Assembly: GCA_024277485.1 (NCBI GenBank)
Contig: JAJRVA010000141.1
Location: forward strand, 1 to 8,993
Length of the DNA: 8,993 bases
Reading direction: 5' to 3'
Source of the DNA: Deltaproteobacteria bacterium
GTDB taxonomy: Bacteria; Desulfobacterota; Desulfobulbia; Desulfobulbales; Desulfobulbaceae
Part shown: positions 1 through 7,181 of the stretch, in pieces
Layout of the letters: each line of letters opens with the position of its first letter
Numbering within the stretch: the stretch's first letter is position 1
The notes under the pieces: model-generated
What the model saw: only the letters and a program-made list of their open reading frames with translations
What the model was told of the DNA's origin: nothing
Database searches by the model: none
Translations under genes and position numbers: made by a program

Positions 1-642
<642 letters not shown>

Positions 643-654
643 CTACAATTATAT

Positions 655-683
655 TTCGCCATCCCGTATTATTTCGCTATAAT
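655..683 (+). promoter_or_regulatory. Probable sigma-70 promoter of the transglutaminase-like gene
   Basis: A perfect -10 hexamer TATAAT at 678-683 lies 17 bp downstream of a weak -35 TTCGCC at 655-660. The expected transcription start is near 690, giving a leader of about 38 nt before the ATG at 728. Position, spacing and orientation all fit the downstream gene. Confidence 0.6.
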
Positions 684-727
684 GCCCTTACAATCTTCTT
701 GCTGTTGCCTTTTTCCTGAATGAGTGA

Positions 728-2170
728 ATGAACACACGGTATGTCAAAACTGCGATCTTTGTGGCCTGGCTTGTCCTGTTAGGTCTGCTTGCGGGCAGGA
801 ATTTTTTTGTCCGGGAGGTTGACAGGCATGAACTGCAGGTCCTCAAAAAGGCCCGGCAGGAGCGTTTTTACGGTGTCTGGTTCCAGAAACGGCGGATCGG
901 GTATGTAGCGGAGACCCTGAAACCGGAAGGTTCACAGATCATCCTCCGGCAGAAGGCCCACATCCTGCTCAATGTTCTTGAAACCACGCAGCCGATTGAC
1001 ATGAACGTCACTGCCAGGCTTGACAACCGGTTCACCCTGCAGGACTTTGACTTCCAGTTCACCTCTCCTTTCTATTCAATGAGTGCCGAGGGCTATACGG
1101 AAAAAAATACTGTTCACTTTACCCTTGATACAGGCCAGTCAACCATAACCGACAAAGTCACCCTTCCCGCCCCCCCTATTCTGGCCGTCAATGACCGCAG
1201 CTACCTGCTTCATCAGTTGACCGAGGCAGGCCGGAAAATAAAAGTTCCCTCTTTTGACCCTCTCTCACTTTCCGGCAGGGAATCAATTATCCAGTATCAT
1301 GGGAAAGAAAAGCTGCTGATTCGAAGAAGGGTAAGGCAGCTGCACCGTTTTTCAGAGACCTTCAGCGGCATGCGGATAAACTTCTGGCTTGATGATAACG
1401 GCAGGGTCGTCAAGGAGGAGTCACCGGCCGGTTTTCAGCTCATAGCAGAACCTGAGTTCAGAGCAAAGGATGTGGTGAGTTCCGGCAACGAACTTCTCAG
1501 CGCCGTTGCCATCCCGCTGTCCGGAAAACTTCCTGACAATGATGCCGCTGAGGTAACATACCGTGTTTTCCTTCCTAATGTTATTGATTTTGACACCGGG
1601 GGCGGCCGTCAGGCAGTGCAGGGGAACCTGCTTGTCGTCAGCCGTGAGAAGATACCGGCCACGGCAACCCCGGGCAGCGCTCTGTGCGGCAGGCCGGCAT
1701 CCCTGCAGCCGAGCAGGTATGTTCAATCCGGTCATGATGACATCAAAAAAACCGCCCGAAACATTGTCCGGGGAGAACAGGATCCTGTGCGGCAGGTACG
1801 GCTGCTGGCCGACTGGGTGTACGGATCCCTTGAAAAGAGGCCGATCCTGGGCCTGCCTGATGCCCTGACAACCCTGCGCAGCAAAAAGGGCGACTGCAAT
1901 GAGCATGCCTCGCTCTTTGCCGCGCTGGCCAGGAGCCTCGGCATACCAACCGTTATCGCGACCGGTGTCACCCTGCAGAACAAGGCATTTTATTACCACG
2001 CCTGGAACGAGGTATGCCTGGACGGCCGATGGTACAGCCTGGACACGACAATAAACCAGTTTCCGGCCGACCTTTTTCATATCAGGTTCGGATGGGGCGA
2101 CCTGGACCAGCAGCTCAAAATCGGAGCACTCCTGGGCAATCTGCAGATAGAGGTTATCCAGAATCCGTGA
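728..2170 (+). CDS. Membrane-anchored transglutaminase-like (cysteine protease fold) protein
   Basis: This 480-aa protein has an N-terminal hydrophobic segment at about residues 8-26 (signal anchor, very short cytoplasmic tail), a long probably extracytoplasmic region of about 310 residues that I do not recognise, and a C-terminal transglutaminase-like domain. The classical triad is intact: Cys390 in GDCNEHA, His424 in YYHAWNEV and Asp439 in YSLDTT. Family members act as peptidases, amidases or crosslinkers; the substrate here cannot be told. ATG 728 has no good Shine-Dalgarno sequence. A tiny ATG-AGT-GAA-TGA frame (720-731) overlaps the start and might couple translation. The last residues Gln-Asn-Pro and the stop lie inside the terminal repeat of the mobile element at 2158, so the native C-terminus may have been altered. 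The next genes, an ABC exporter pair, run in the same direction, and a former operon is plausible but inferred. Confidence 0.85.
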   Translation: MNTRYVKTAIFVAWLVLLGLLAGRNFFVREVDRHELQVLKKARQERFYGVWFQKRRIGYVAETLKPEGSQIILRQKAHILLNVLETTQPIDMNVTARLDNRFTLQDFDFQFTSPFYSMSAEGYTEKNTVHFTLDTGQSTITDKVTLPAPPILAVNDRSYLLHQLTEAGRKIKVPSFDPLSLSGRESIIQYHGKEKLLIRRRVRQLHRFSETFSGMRINFWLDDNGRVVKEESPAGFQLIAEPEFRAKDVVSSGNELLSAVAIPLSGKLPDNDAAEVTYRVFLPNVIDFDTGGGRQAVQGNLLVVSREKIPATATPGSALCGRPASLQPSRYVQSGHDDIKKTARNIVRGEQDPVRQVRLLADWVYGSLEKRPILGLPDALTTLRSKKGDCNEHASLFAALARSLGIPTVIATGVTLQNKAFYYHAWNEVCLDGRWYSLDTTINQFPADLFHIRFGWGDLDQQLKIGALLGNLQIEVIQNP

Positions 2171-2425
2171 CAGCTTTGTGATAGACTACAATGTAACATT
2201 GTGAATACAAGAGGAAAATATGCAATATAACGTGGGGTGTCATGTTCACCACGCCGCCCTGCGGGGCGTCCGATAACGGCACATCTACGGCGTTGGCAAC
2301 TCGTTGACATCACACCAGGATCGTCATGTGGACAAGCCATATCACTATCAACATTGTTGCCGCCTCGAAGGTTCACAGGCTCGCTATCTGTATCTGTACC
2401 GTTCTCTAACGCTCACGGATCCAGG
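2158..2425 (+). mobile_element. MITE-like non-coding repeat element, copy A
   Basis: This 268-bp element is bounded by imperfect terminal inverted repeats: CCAGAATCCGTGA at 2158-2170 and TCACGGATCCAGG at 2413-2425 (11 of 13 pair). It is the inverted counterpart of the copy at 6765-7009. The region 2228-2320 is about 95% identical to that copy, the left outer part is more diverged, and there are about 24 extra bases near 2321-2345 that copy B lacks. A GC-rich hairpin (CGCCC, loop TGCG, GGGCG) lies at 2255-2268. The centre carries a fold-back (GGCAAC and GTTGAC against ATCAAC and GTTGCC). No transposase is encoded; small open frames inside on both strands are by-products of the repeat. A target duplication is not evident at this copy. 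The left end supplies the stop codon of the transglutaminase-like gene, and the right end stops 26 bp before the ABC ATPase start. Confidence 0.8.
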
Positions 2426-2451
2426 ATTACATCACAGGAAAAAAACCGACC

Positions 2452-3228
2452 ATGAATATTCTTGAAATCAGAAACCTGACCAAACAGTTCGGGAAATACA
2501 AGGCTGTCGACCATGTCAGCCTCTCGGTCAAGCCAGGGGAAATCTACGGATTCCTCGGCCCCAACGGAGCCGGCAAGACAACGACCATAAAAATGATTGC
2601 CGGCCTTTTAAGGCCGGACAGGGGAACCATTATCATCAACGGGCACGACCTGGCAGAACAGCCGGCGATCTGCAAACAGAAAACCGGCTACATACCGGAC
2701 CGCCCCTGGCTGTATGAAAAACTTACCGGCATGGATTTCCTCCAGTTCATAGCCAGCCTCTATGGGCTTGAGGAAGAAAAATTCAACTCCGCAACGCAGT
2801 ACTATTTAAAGCTGTTTGACCTGGACGAATGGAAAGACCATCTCATTGAGAGTTACTCGCACGGGATGCAGCAAAAACTGATCATGACGTCCATGCTGAT
2901 GCAGGAACAGCCGCTTCTTGTCATTGACGAGCCCATGGTCGGGCTTGACCCGAAATCCGCCCGTCTGATCAAGGAAATCTTCAAACAGCGGGCCCAGGCG
3001 GGAACATCCATTTTTCTGTCAACCCACTCCCTTGAGATTGCCGAGGAGCTGTGCCACCGCATTACCATCATCACGGAAGGACGGCTCCGCATCACCGGAG
3101 ACATGGAGACACTGCGCCGTGAGGCAGGGAGGAAAAGCTCGGACCTTGAAGACATATTTCTGCAGCTTACAGGCGCATGGGAGATGCAGGAGATTATCTC
3201 TGCCATACGGGACAGCAGTGAGAAATAG
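2452..3228 (+). CDS. ABC transporter ATP-binding protein (exporter type)
   Basis: This complete 258-aa nucleotide-binding subunit couples ATP hydrolysis to transport by the membrane protein encoded immediately downstream. Motifs in order are Walker A GPNGAGKT (36-43), a Q-loop region GYIPDRPWLYEKLTG (79-93) with Asp where many relatives have Gln, signature YSHGMQQKL (135-143) in place of the canonical LSGGQ, Walker B PLLVIDEP (154-161), D-loop GLD (164-166) and the switch His192 in STHS. The motif set resembles CcmA/EcsA-like ABC-2 exporter ATPases. The substrate is unknown. The ATG at 2452 has a distant AGGA about 12 nt upstream, a weak site. The stop codon overlaps the permease gene by 11 bp, indicating co-translation. 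The preceding mobile element may have replaced the native upstream region. Confidence 0.93.
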   Translation: MNILEIRNLTKQFGKYKAVDHVSLSVKPGEIYGFLGPNGAGKTTTIKMIAGLLRPDRGTIIINGHDLAEQPAICKQKTGYIPDRPWLYEKLTGMDFLQFIASLYGLEEEKFNSATQYYLKLFDLDEWKDHLIESYSHGMQQKLIMTSMLMQEQPLLVIDEPMVGLDPKSARLIKEIFKQRAQAGTSIFLSTHSLEIAEELCHRITIITEGRLRITGDMETLRREAGRKSSDLEDIFLQLTGAWEMQEIISAIRDSSEK

Positions 3229-4876
3229 TCTCCTGCAGCCGTTATTCCTGAGCTTCAGGAACCGTTTGTTCCCCCGGGGCCGTCTTTCGTCCAAGACTTT
3301 TCTCATCCTCTGTTTCGGGGCAGCCCTTTTTTTCGCCCTCTACCTGGTCAGCCTCAAGGCAATCACCTACTTTCACAGCCAGAACGAACTGGGCATCATT
3401 CTCAGCCTGAAAATATTCCAAATGGCCTGGGCAATCGTCTTTACCATGCTCATTTTCTCAAGCATGGTTTCCGGCGTTTCCGCCCTGTTTCTCTCCAATG
3501 ACAATGAGATCATCTTTTCTTCCCCGGCCCCGCCGGAAAAGATATACCTGATGCGCTACCTGAGCATCTCCCTCTACACCTCATGGATGATGATCATCTT
3601 TTCCATGCCGGTTTTCGGGGCTTTCGGGCAGGTGTTCAAGGCTGGATACACCTATCTTTTCTTCATGGTTCCAGCCGTACTCTGCATAGCCGCCATGGCA
3701 TCCGGCATCGGCCTGCTGGTCACCATTGTGCTGGTGAACCTGTTTCCGGCCCGGCGGACAAAAGACATCGTGGTCTACCTCTCCCTGCTGTTCGGCATCC
3801 TGCTTTACCTTGTAATTCGGCTTCTGCGGCCCGAAGAGCTGGTTGACCCGGAACGGTTTCCGGATTTCATCGATTACCTGTCCAGCCTGTCAACTCCCGC
3901 TGCTCCCTTTCTGCCCTCCAGCTGGGCATCAAACCTCCTGACCGGCTACCTGCAGGATCATGTTGTTGACTGGCTGCTGTGCGGGCTTCTCGTCACAACC
4001 CCCTTTGTCATCTATTTTGCCGGTGAGTGGGCCATGGGGCGCTGGTTCTTCAGCGGCTATTCAAAGGCTCAGGAATCCTTTGGCGGTTACCGCAGGTTCA
4101 GGAACAGAAAATATTCACCATCCCCCCTGTTCTGGTTTTTCCGCAAGGAGATGAAGATGTTTGTCCGAGACTCCTCCCAGTGGTCGCAGCTCTTTCTTGT
4201 CGGGGCCCTTGTTGTCGTCTATCTCTACAACTTCAAGGTCCTGCCTCTTGACAGGTCCCCCATTCCGGCTGACGCGGTCGCCAATATCATCGCCTATGCC
4301 AACATCGGGCTGACCGGCTTCATAGTGGCCTCCCTGTGTGCCCGTTTTGTCTTCCCGTCCATCGGGGCCGAGGGGAGCGGATTCGGCCTGATCCTCACCT
4401 CACCGGTGCCTGTGAAACAGTATATCCGGTATAAATACCTTTTTTATGTCCTGCCCTTTACCATCCTGACCCTTGTTCTGCTTGCCGCCAGCAACCATCT
4501 CCTCCAGGTCACCGGTCCCATGTGGTGGATATCTCTCGGCACCGGGATGATCATCACCTGGAGCGTCGTTGCCATGGGTATTGGTTTCGGAGCGGTCTAT
4601 GCTGATTTCAAGGCGGAGAACCAGGCAACTGTCCAGGGAGGATTCGGGGCTATCCTCTTTCTCTTTACCGCCCTGGCATATGAGCTTGTAACGATCCTTG
4701 TCGCTGCCATTCCCGCCTATCGCCTGGTGCGAAGCTGGCGCTGGGACATGCATTTTACCGGCAACATCATCGCGCAGTCAGCCGGCGCGGCAGCATTTAT
4801 TCTCGCGACGGCCTGCCTGATAATCATGGTCAGCATGAGAAAGGGAAGGGAAAGTACCGGCAAAAACTACAGTTGA
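3218..4876 (+). CDS. ABC exporter permease, large polytopic membrane protein
   Basis: This protein of about 552 aa is the partner of the ATPase just upstream. Roughly twelve hydrophobic segments are visible, at about residues 27-48, 66-92, 117-138, 145-176, 183-204, 250-270, 322-340, 360-380, 407-426, 436-461, 474-500 and 520-540. It looks like an internally duplicated ABC-2-type exporter: the motif around 98-115 (SSPAPPEKIYLMRYL) is echoed at 391-408 (TSPVPVKQYIRYKYL), each followed by a membrane span. The GTG start at 3218 is chosen because it overlaps the ATPase stop. The frame stays open further upstream to an ATG at 3032, but that extension lies inside the ATPase gene and encodes Arg/Ser-rich non-membrane sequence. 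The ribosome site is weak (GGGA), so translational coupling is likely. The transported substrate is unknown. Confidence 0.85.
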   Translation: MRNSLLQPLFLSFRNRLFPRGRLSSKTFLILCFGAALFFALYLVSLKAITYFHSQNELGIILSLKIFQMAWAIVFTMLIFSSMVSGVSALFLSNDNEIIFSSPAPPEKIYLMRYLSISLYTSWMMIIFSMPVFGAFGQVFKAGYTYLFFMVPAVLCIAAMASGIGLLVTIVLVNLFPARRTKDIVVYLSLLFGILLYLVIRLLRPEELVDPERFPDFIDYLSSLSTPAAPFLPSSWASNLLTGYLQDHVVDWLLCGLLVTTPFVIYFAGEWAMGRWFFSGYSKAQESFGGYRRFRNRKYSPSPLFWFFRKEMKMFVRDSSQWSQLFLVGALVVVYLYNFKVLPLDRSPIPADAVANIIAYANIGLTGFIVASLCARFVFPSIGAEGSGFGLILTSPVPVKQYIRYKYLFYVLPFTILTLVLLAASNHLLQVTGPMWWISLGTGMIITWSVVAMGIGFGAVYADFKAENQATVQGGFGAILFLFTALAYELVTILVAAIPAYRLVRSWRWDMHFTGNIIAQSAGAAAFILATACLIIMVSMRKGRESTGKNYS

Positions 4877-4917
4877 GACTGTCTGTCCGGTCAGAGACTG
4901 CGGCCCGGGAGCAAACA

Positions 4918-5670
4918 TCACCCCTGAATGGCGTATCCCCCGTCGACCACAATGGTCTGGCCGTGAATCATTGCTGCCAGGTCGCTGCAGAGAAACAGGG
5001 CCAGATCCGCCACATCTTCCGGGGTGGTCAGGCGGCCAAGGGGTGTCCTTTCCAGGGAGACTCCTATTATTTCATCACGGTTGGGGAATTTCTTCAGGGC
5101 ATCCGTATCCACCACACCGGCGCTGATGGTGTTGACGTGTATACCGTCAGGCCCTAATTCCACAGCCAGGTGCCTGACTACTGACTCCAGCGCCGCCTTG
5201 GATGCCCCGACAACGGTATAGTTCGGCACCGCCCGCACTGCGCCGAGACTCGACACCGCCATGATACGGCCGCCGGCCTGCATCATGGGCACCGCGTTCT
5301 GCGTCAGTGTCAGGAGAGCCCGTGCGTTGATATCCATGGCCCAGTTCCAGTGCCTGGTCGTGAGTTCCATTGCCGGTTTGAGAACACCCGAGGCCGCATT
5401 GCTGACCAGAATATCAAGGTGGGTATACTGCTGCCTGATTTCATCAAACATCCTGATGACATCATCTTCCCTGGCAACATTGGCCTTGACAGCCAGGCAT
5501 TTCACTCCTTTTTCTTCGATGGCGGCAACGGTCTCTTCAGCGTCCCGCTTGTGGCGGACATAGTTGACCACCACATCGGCGCCGTTTTCAGCCAGACGCA
5601 TTGCAATGGCCCGGCCGATTCCCCTCGAACCGCCGGTAATCAGGGCAACTTTGCCATGTAACTCCAACAT
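4918..5670 (-). CDS. fabL: Enoyl-[acyl-carrier-protein] reductase, FabL type (SDR family)
   Basis: This 250-aa short-chain dehydrogenase is predicted to reduce the trans-2-enoyl-ACP double bond with NADPH at the end of each fatty acid elongation cycle. Motifs (numbered from a GTG two codons upstream) are the cofactor loop TGGSRGIG (14-21), NAASGVLKPAMEL (93-105) with HWNWAMDINARALL following, and catalytic Tyr153/Lys160 in YTVVGASK. The block NAASGVL-P-MEL--HW-W-M-INA-ALL, the DTDALK-FPNR block and the MI-GQTI-VDGG ending match Bacillus FabL closely as recalled, which separates it from FabG. The ATG at 5670 is preferred because GAGG lies 5 nt upstream; the GTG at 5676 falls within that Shine-Dalgarno stretch. 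The gene converges on the permease gene with 41 bp between stop codons. An alternative reading is a FabG-like or specialised SDR. Confidence 0.85.
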   Translation of the reverse strand: MLELHGKVALITGGSRGIGRAIAMRLAENGADVVVNYVRHKRDAEETVAAIEEKGVKCLAVKANVAREDDVIRMFDEIRQQYTHLDILVSNAASGVLKPAMELTTRHWNWAMDINARALLTLTQNAVPMMQAGGRIMAVSSLGAVRAVPNYTVVGASKAALESVVRHLAVELGPDGIHVNTISAGVVDTDALKKFPNRDEIIGVSLERTPLGRLTTPEDVADLALFLCSDLAAMIHGQTIVVDGGYAIQG

Positions 5671-5690
5671 GCTCACCTCTTTTATTCAGT

Positions 5691-5713
5691 GTTGAAAAAT
5701 CAGTTTTCAGAAC
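5691..5713. repeat. Imperfect inverted repeat upstream of fabL
   Basis: GTT-GAAAA at 5691-5698 pairs with TTTTC-AG-AAC at 5704-5713, with a two-base bulge and a short AT-rich loop. It lies 20-45 bp upstream of the fabL start, where an operator or leader hairpin could act. The low complexity of the sequence makes chance pairing quite possible. Confidence 0.25.
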
Positions 5714-5757
5714 ATTGATCACGATAGTGTAAATATGCCAGTTTAATAGAATCAGTG

Positions 5758-5778
5758 GAAAGTTGAAAGTTGAAAGTT
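5758..5778. repeat. Tandem heptamer GAAAGTT x3
   Basis: Three exact, contiguous copies of GAAAGTT fill 5758-5778, and a detached fourth occurs at 5799-5805. They lie in the gap between the fabL start and the DUF362 stop, where there is no supported gene. A 103-aa open frame beginning at 5770 runs antisense into the DUF362 gene and is not believed. Such 7-bp repeats could vary in copy number by slippage. Confidence 0.75.
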
Positions 5779-5829
5779 ATTCAAGGGAGCCTCATGTTGA
5801 AAGTTGACCGGGCAAAAAACAGGGAAAAA

Positions 5830-6756
5830 TCACGGCCGGCCCAGGCGCCTGACCCTGTTTTTCACGAACCTGAAAGGATTGAAACGAATCGGATCCAGCT
5901 CACCCGGCACCTCAAAACCCTTGACCCTCACCTGCCCGGGCGCCTGGAGAGGAAATTCAAGTTCACCACTATCAGTTGCCGTCATACCGGCACGGATACA
6001 TGCCCCCATAAGCGGGCTGTCAGACGGTTTGAGACCGACAATATCGAGAAAAGCGCGATCAATGGCAACAGGATTGAATGAACCGGCAATGAGACCCAGT
6101 TCAAAGGCCTGACCACGGACCGGACCGGTTTCATGCATGGCCGTGATTCCGTCAACTATGGTTATGCTGTCCGGAAGCATGGAGAGCAGGCCCACTATAT
6201 ACCGGGAAAAATCACCCTGCCTGCCGCCATGGATCATATGACAGAGCGGCTTGCGCAATCCGGTCAGGCAGCCGAAATAATTCTTTACCGCCAGGGTCAT
6301 CCGCAGCTGGGCATGCGCCTTGACTTTCGGCAGGTTGACAAGGATATCACAGTCAAGCGCATCGGCAGCCAGTCCGGCGCGTATTCCTGACGGCAGGGTT
6401 ACCTGCCGGACCCGGGTGAAATTGGTCACAGGTACGGAAAGTTTCTTGAGGGAATCGCCTATACCGATACGGGCAAGGACTGATGCGGCCGAACCAAAAG
6501 CAGGAGAATCACCTATTTGAACGTGAGCGCCATGATCCAGGAACAGCCGTGCTGCCGCCAGGATAAAGTCACCGTCAGTACAGGGCAGGGTACCATGCGT
6601 GGCTGAGACAAGATTCGGCTTGAGAAGGACCCTGGCGGAACGGACATTCTGCGCCGCAAAAAGAGGCCCTGTCACCCTGCCCATGCAGTCAGCCAGGAGT
6701 GCCCGGTCATACCGGGGGCATTTCTCCAGGAATACAGTGCGAGAGCTACAATCCAT
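5830..6756 (-). CDS. DUF362 domain protein
   Basis: This 308-aa protein belongs to the DUF362 family (Pfam PF04015). Family hallmarks are VLLKPNLV (43-50), IGDSP (81-85), ILVNLPKVKAHAQLRMTLAVKNYFG (138-162) and VDGITAMHETGPVRG (201-215). The biochemical role of the family is not well established; some members are fused to ferredoxin domains, but this one has no CxxCxxC cluster motif, so no Fe-S domain is visible. The start is set at ATG 6756. The open frame continues to 6837, but those 27 extra codons come almost entirely from the mobile repeat and are not credible. The only Shine-Dalgarno-like sequence is an AGG contributed by the repeat's end 8 nt upstream, so expression may have been altered by the insertion. 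GC-rich palindromes (CAGGCGCCTG, GGCCGGCC) and T-runs at the 3' end might aid termination. Confidence 0.85.
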   Translation of the reverse strand: MDCSSRTVFLEKCPRYDRALLADCMGRVTGPLFAAQNVRSARVLLKPNLVSATHGTLPCTDGDFILAAARLFLDHGAHVQIGDSPAFGSAASVLARIGIGDSLKKLSVPVTNFTRVRQVTLPSGIRAGLAADALDCDILVNLPKVKAHAQLRMTLAVKNYFGCLTGLRKPLCHMIHGGRQGDFSRYIVGLLSMLPDSITIVDGITAMHETGPVRGQAFELGLIAGSFNPVAIDRAFLDIVGLKPSDSPLMGACIRAGMTATDSGELEFPLQAPGQVRVKGFEVPGELDPIRFNPFRFVKNRVRRLGRP

Positions 6757-6764
6757 GGGATAAA

Positions 6765-7009
6765 CCTGGATCCGTGAGCGTTCGAGAACGGTACAGACAC
6801 AGATAGCGAGCCTGCGAGACCTTCGAGGCGGCAACAATGTTGATTATCCTGGTGTGATATCAACGAGTTGCCAACGCCGTAGATGTGCCGTTATCGGACG
6901 CCCCGCAGGGCGGCGTGGTGAATATGACACCCTGCGTTATATTTCATTTTTTATCTTTGTATTCAAATGGTTACAAACAAGCATATCGCAAAGCCGTCAC
7001 GGATTCAGG
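6765..7009 (-). mobile_element. MITE-like non-coding repeat element, copy B
   Basis: This 245-bp element is inverted relative to the copy at 2158-2425. Its ends CCTGGATCCGTGA (6765-6777) and TCACGGATTCAGG (6997-7009) pair at 12 of 13 positions. It is flanked by a perfect 5-bp direct repeat ATAAA at 6760-6764 and 7010-7014, as expected of a target duplication. Read on the minus strand, its centre is a fold-back: GTTGAT, a 14-nt loop, ATCAAC, with outer CAAC/GTTG and GGCAAC/GTTGCC pairing. It lacks the roughly 24-base insert of copy A. No transposase is encoded. The TIR and flanking repeat make a transposase-mobilised MITE the best reading; a retained regulatory repeat family is the alternative. 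The same terminus that faces the ABC ATPase in copy A faces the DUF362 start here. Confidence 0.85.
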
Positions 7010-7021
7010 ATAAAAATAGGA

Positions 7022-7052
7022 CCGGCCCTACCATTGGTGGTGGTCGGGCCGG
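7022..7052 (-). terminator. Strong GC hairpin, possible intrinsic terminator
   Basis: CCGGCCC (7022-7028) pairs with GGGCCGG (7046-7052), and inside it ACCA (7030-7033) pairs with TGGT (7041-7044) after one mismatch. On the minus strand the stem is followed by TCCTATTTTTAT, a U-rich tail typical of a somewhat imperfect intrinsic terminator. On the plus strand it is followed by AACAAAAAGGAG, not a T-run. It would end minus-strand transcripts coming from the aconitase side, or attenuate the DUF362 gene that follows once copy B is ignored. Confidence 0.5.
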
Positions 7053-7139
7053 AACAAAAAGGAGAGAAGAGATGAAGAATTACCCATAACTTTGCACATT
7101 CCATGCCAGATAAAGCCTTCCTGCTTATTTTTTACATAA

Positions 7140-7160
7140 TAACGTATATTCACTACGTTA
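7140..7160. repeat. Inverted repeat TAACGTA / TACGTTA
   Basis: TAACGTA (7140-7146) and TACGTTA (7154-7160) form a perfect 7-bp dyad with a 7-bp spacer, embedded between a T-tract and an A-tract. The tracts are on the wrong sides for an intrinsic terminator on either strand, so an operator-like site is more plausible. The same heptamer recurs at 7278. Confidence 0.45.
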
Positions 7161-7181
7161 AACAAAAAAAATGGCGCATCG

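Noticed and set aside
1421..2080. 219-aa open frame on the minus strand
   Set aside because: It is antisense to the transglutaminase catalytic domain, Cys- and Gly-rich without pattern, and has no ribosome site.
2077..2455. Small open frames of 72 and 99 aa over the mobile element
   Set aside because: They are translations of the repeat itself; the matching frames in the other copy diverge or shift outside the conserved core, so no selection for protein is seen.
3032..3217. Upstream ATG extension of the permease gene
   Set aside because: It lies wholly inside the ATPase gene and encodes non-membrane, Arg/Ser-rich sequence; the GTG at 3218 fits translational coupling better.
4877..4917. Bidirectional terminator between the permease and fabL
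   Set aside because: Only short 3-4 bp pairings are visible and there is no T-run, so no terminator can be supported.
5758..5805. CRISPR-like repeat
   Set aside because: The unit is 7 bp and contiguous, without spacers of constant size and without cas genes.
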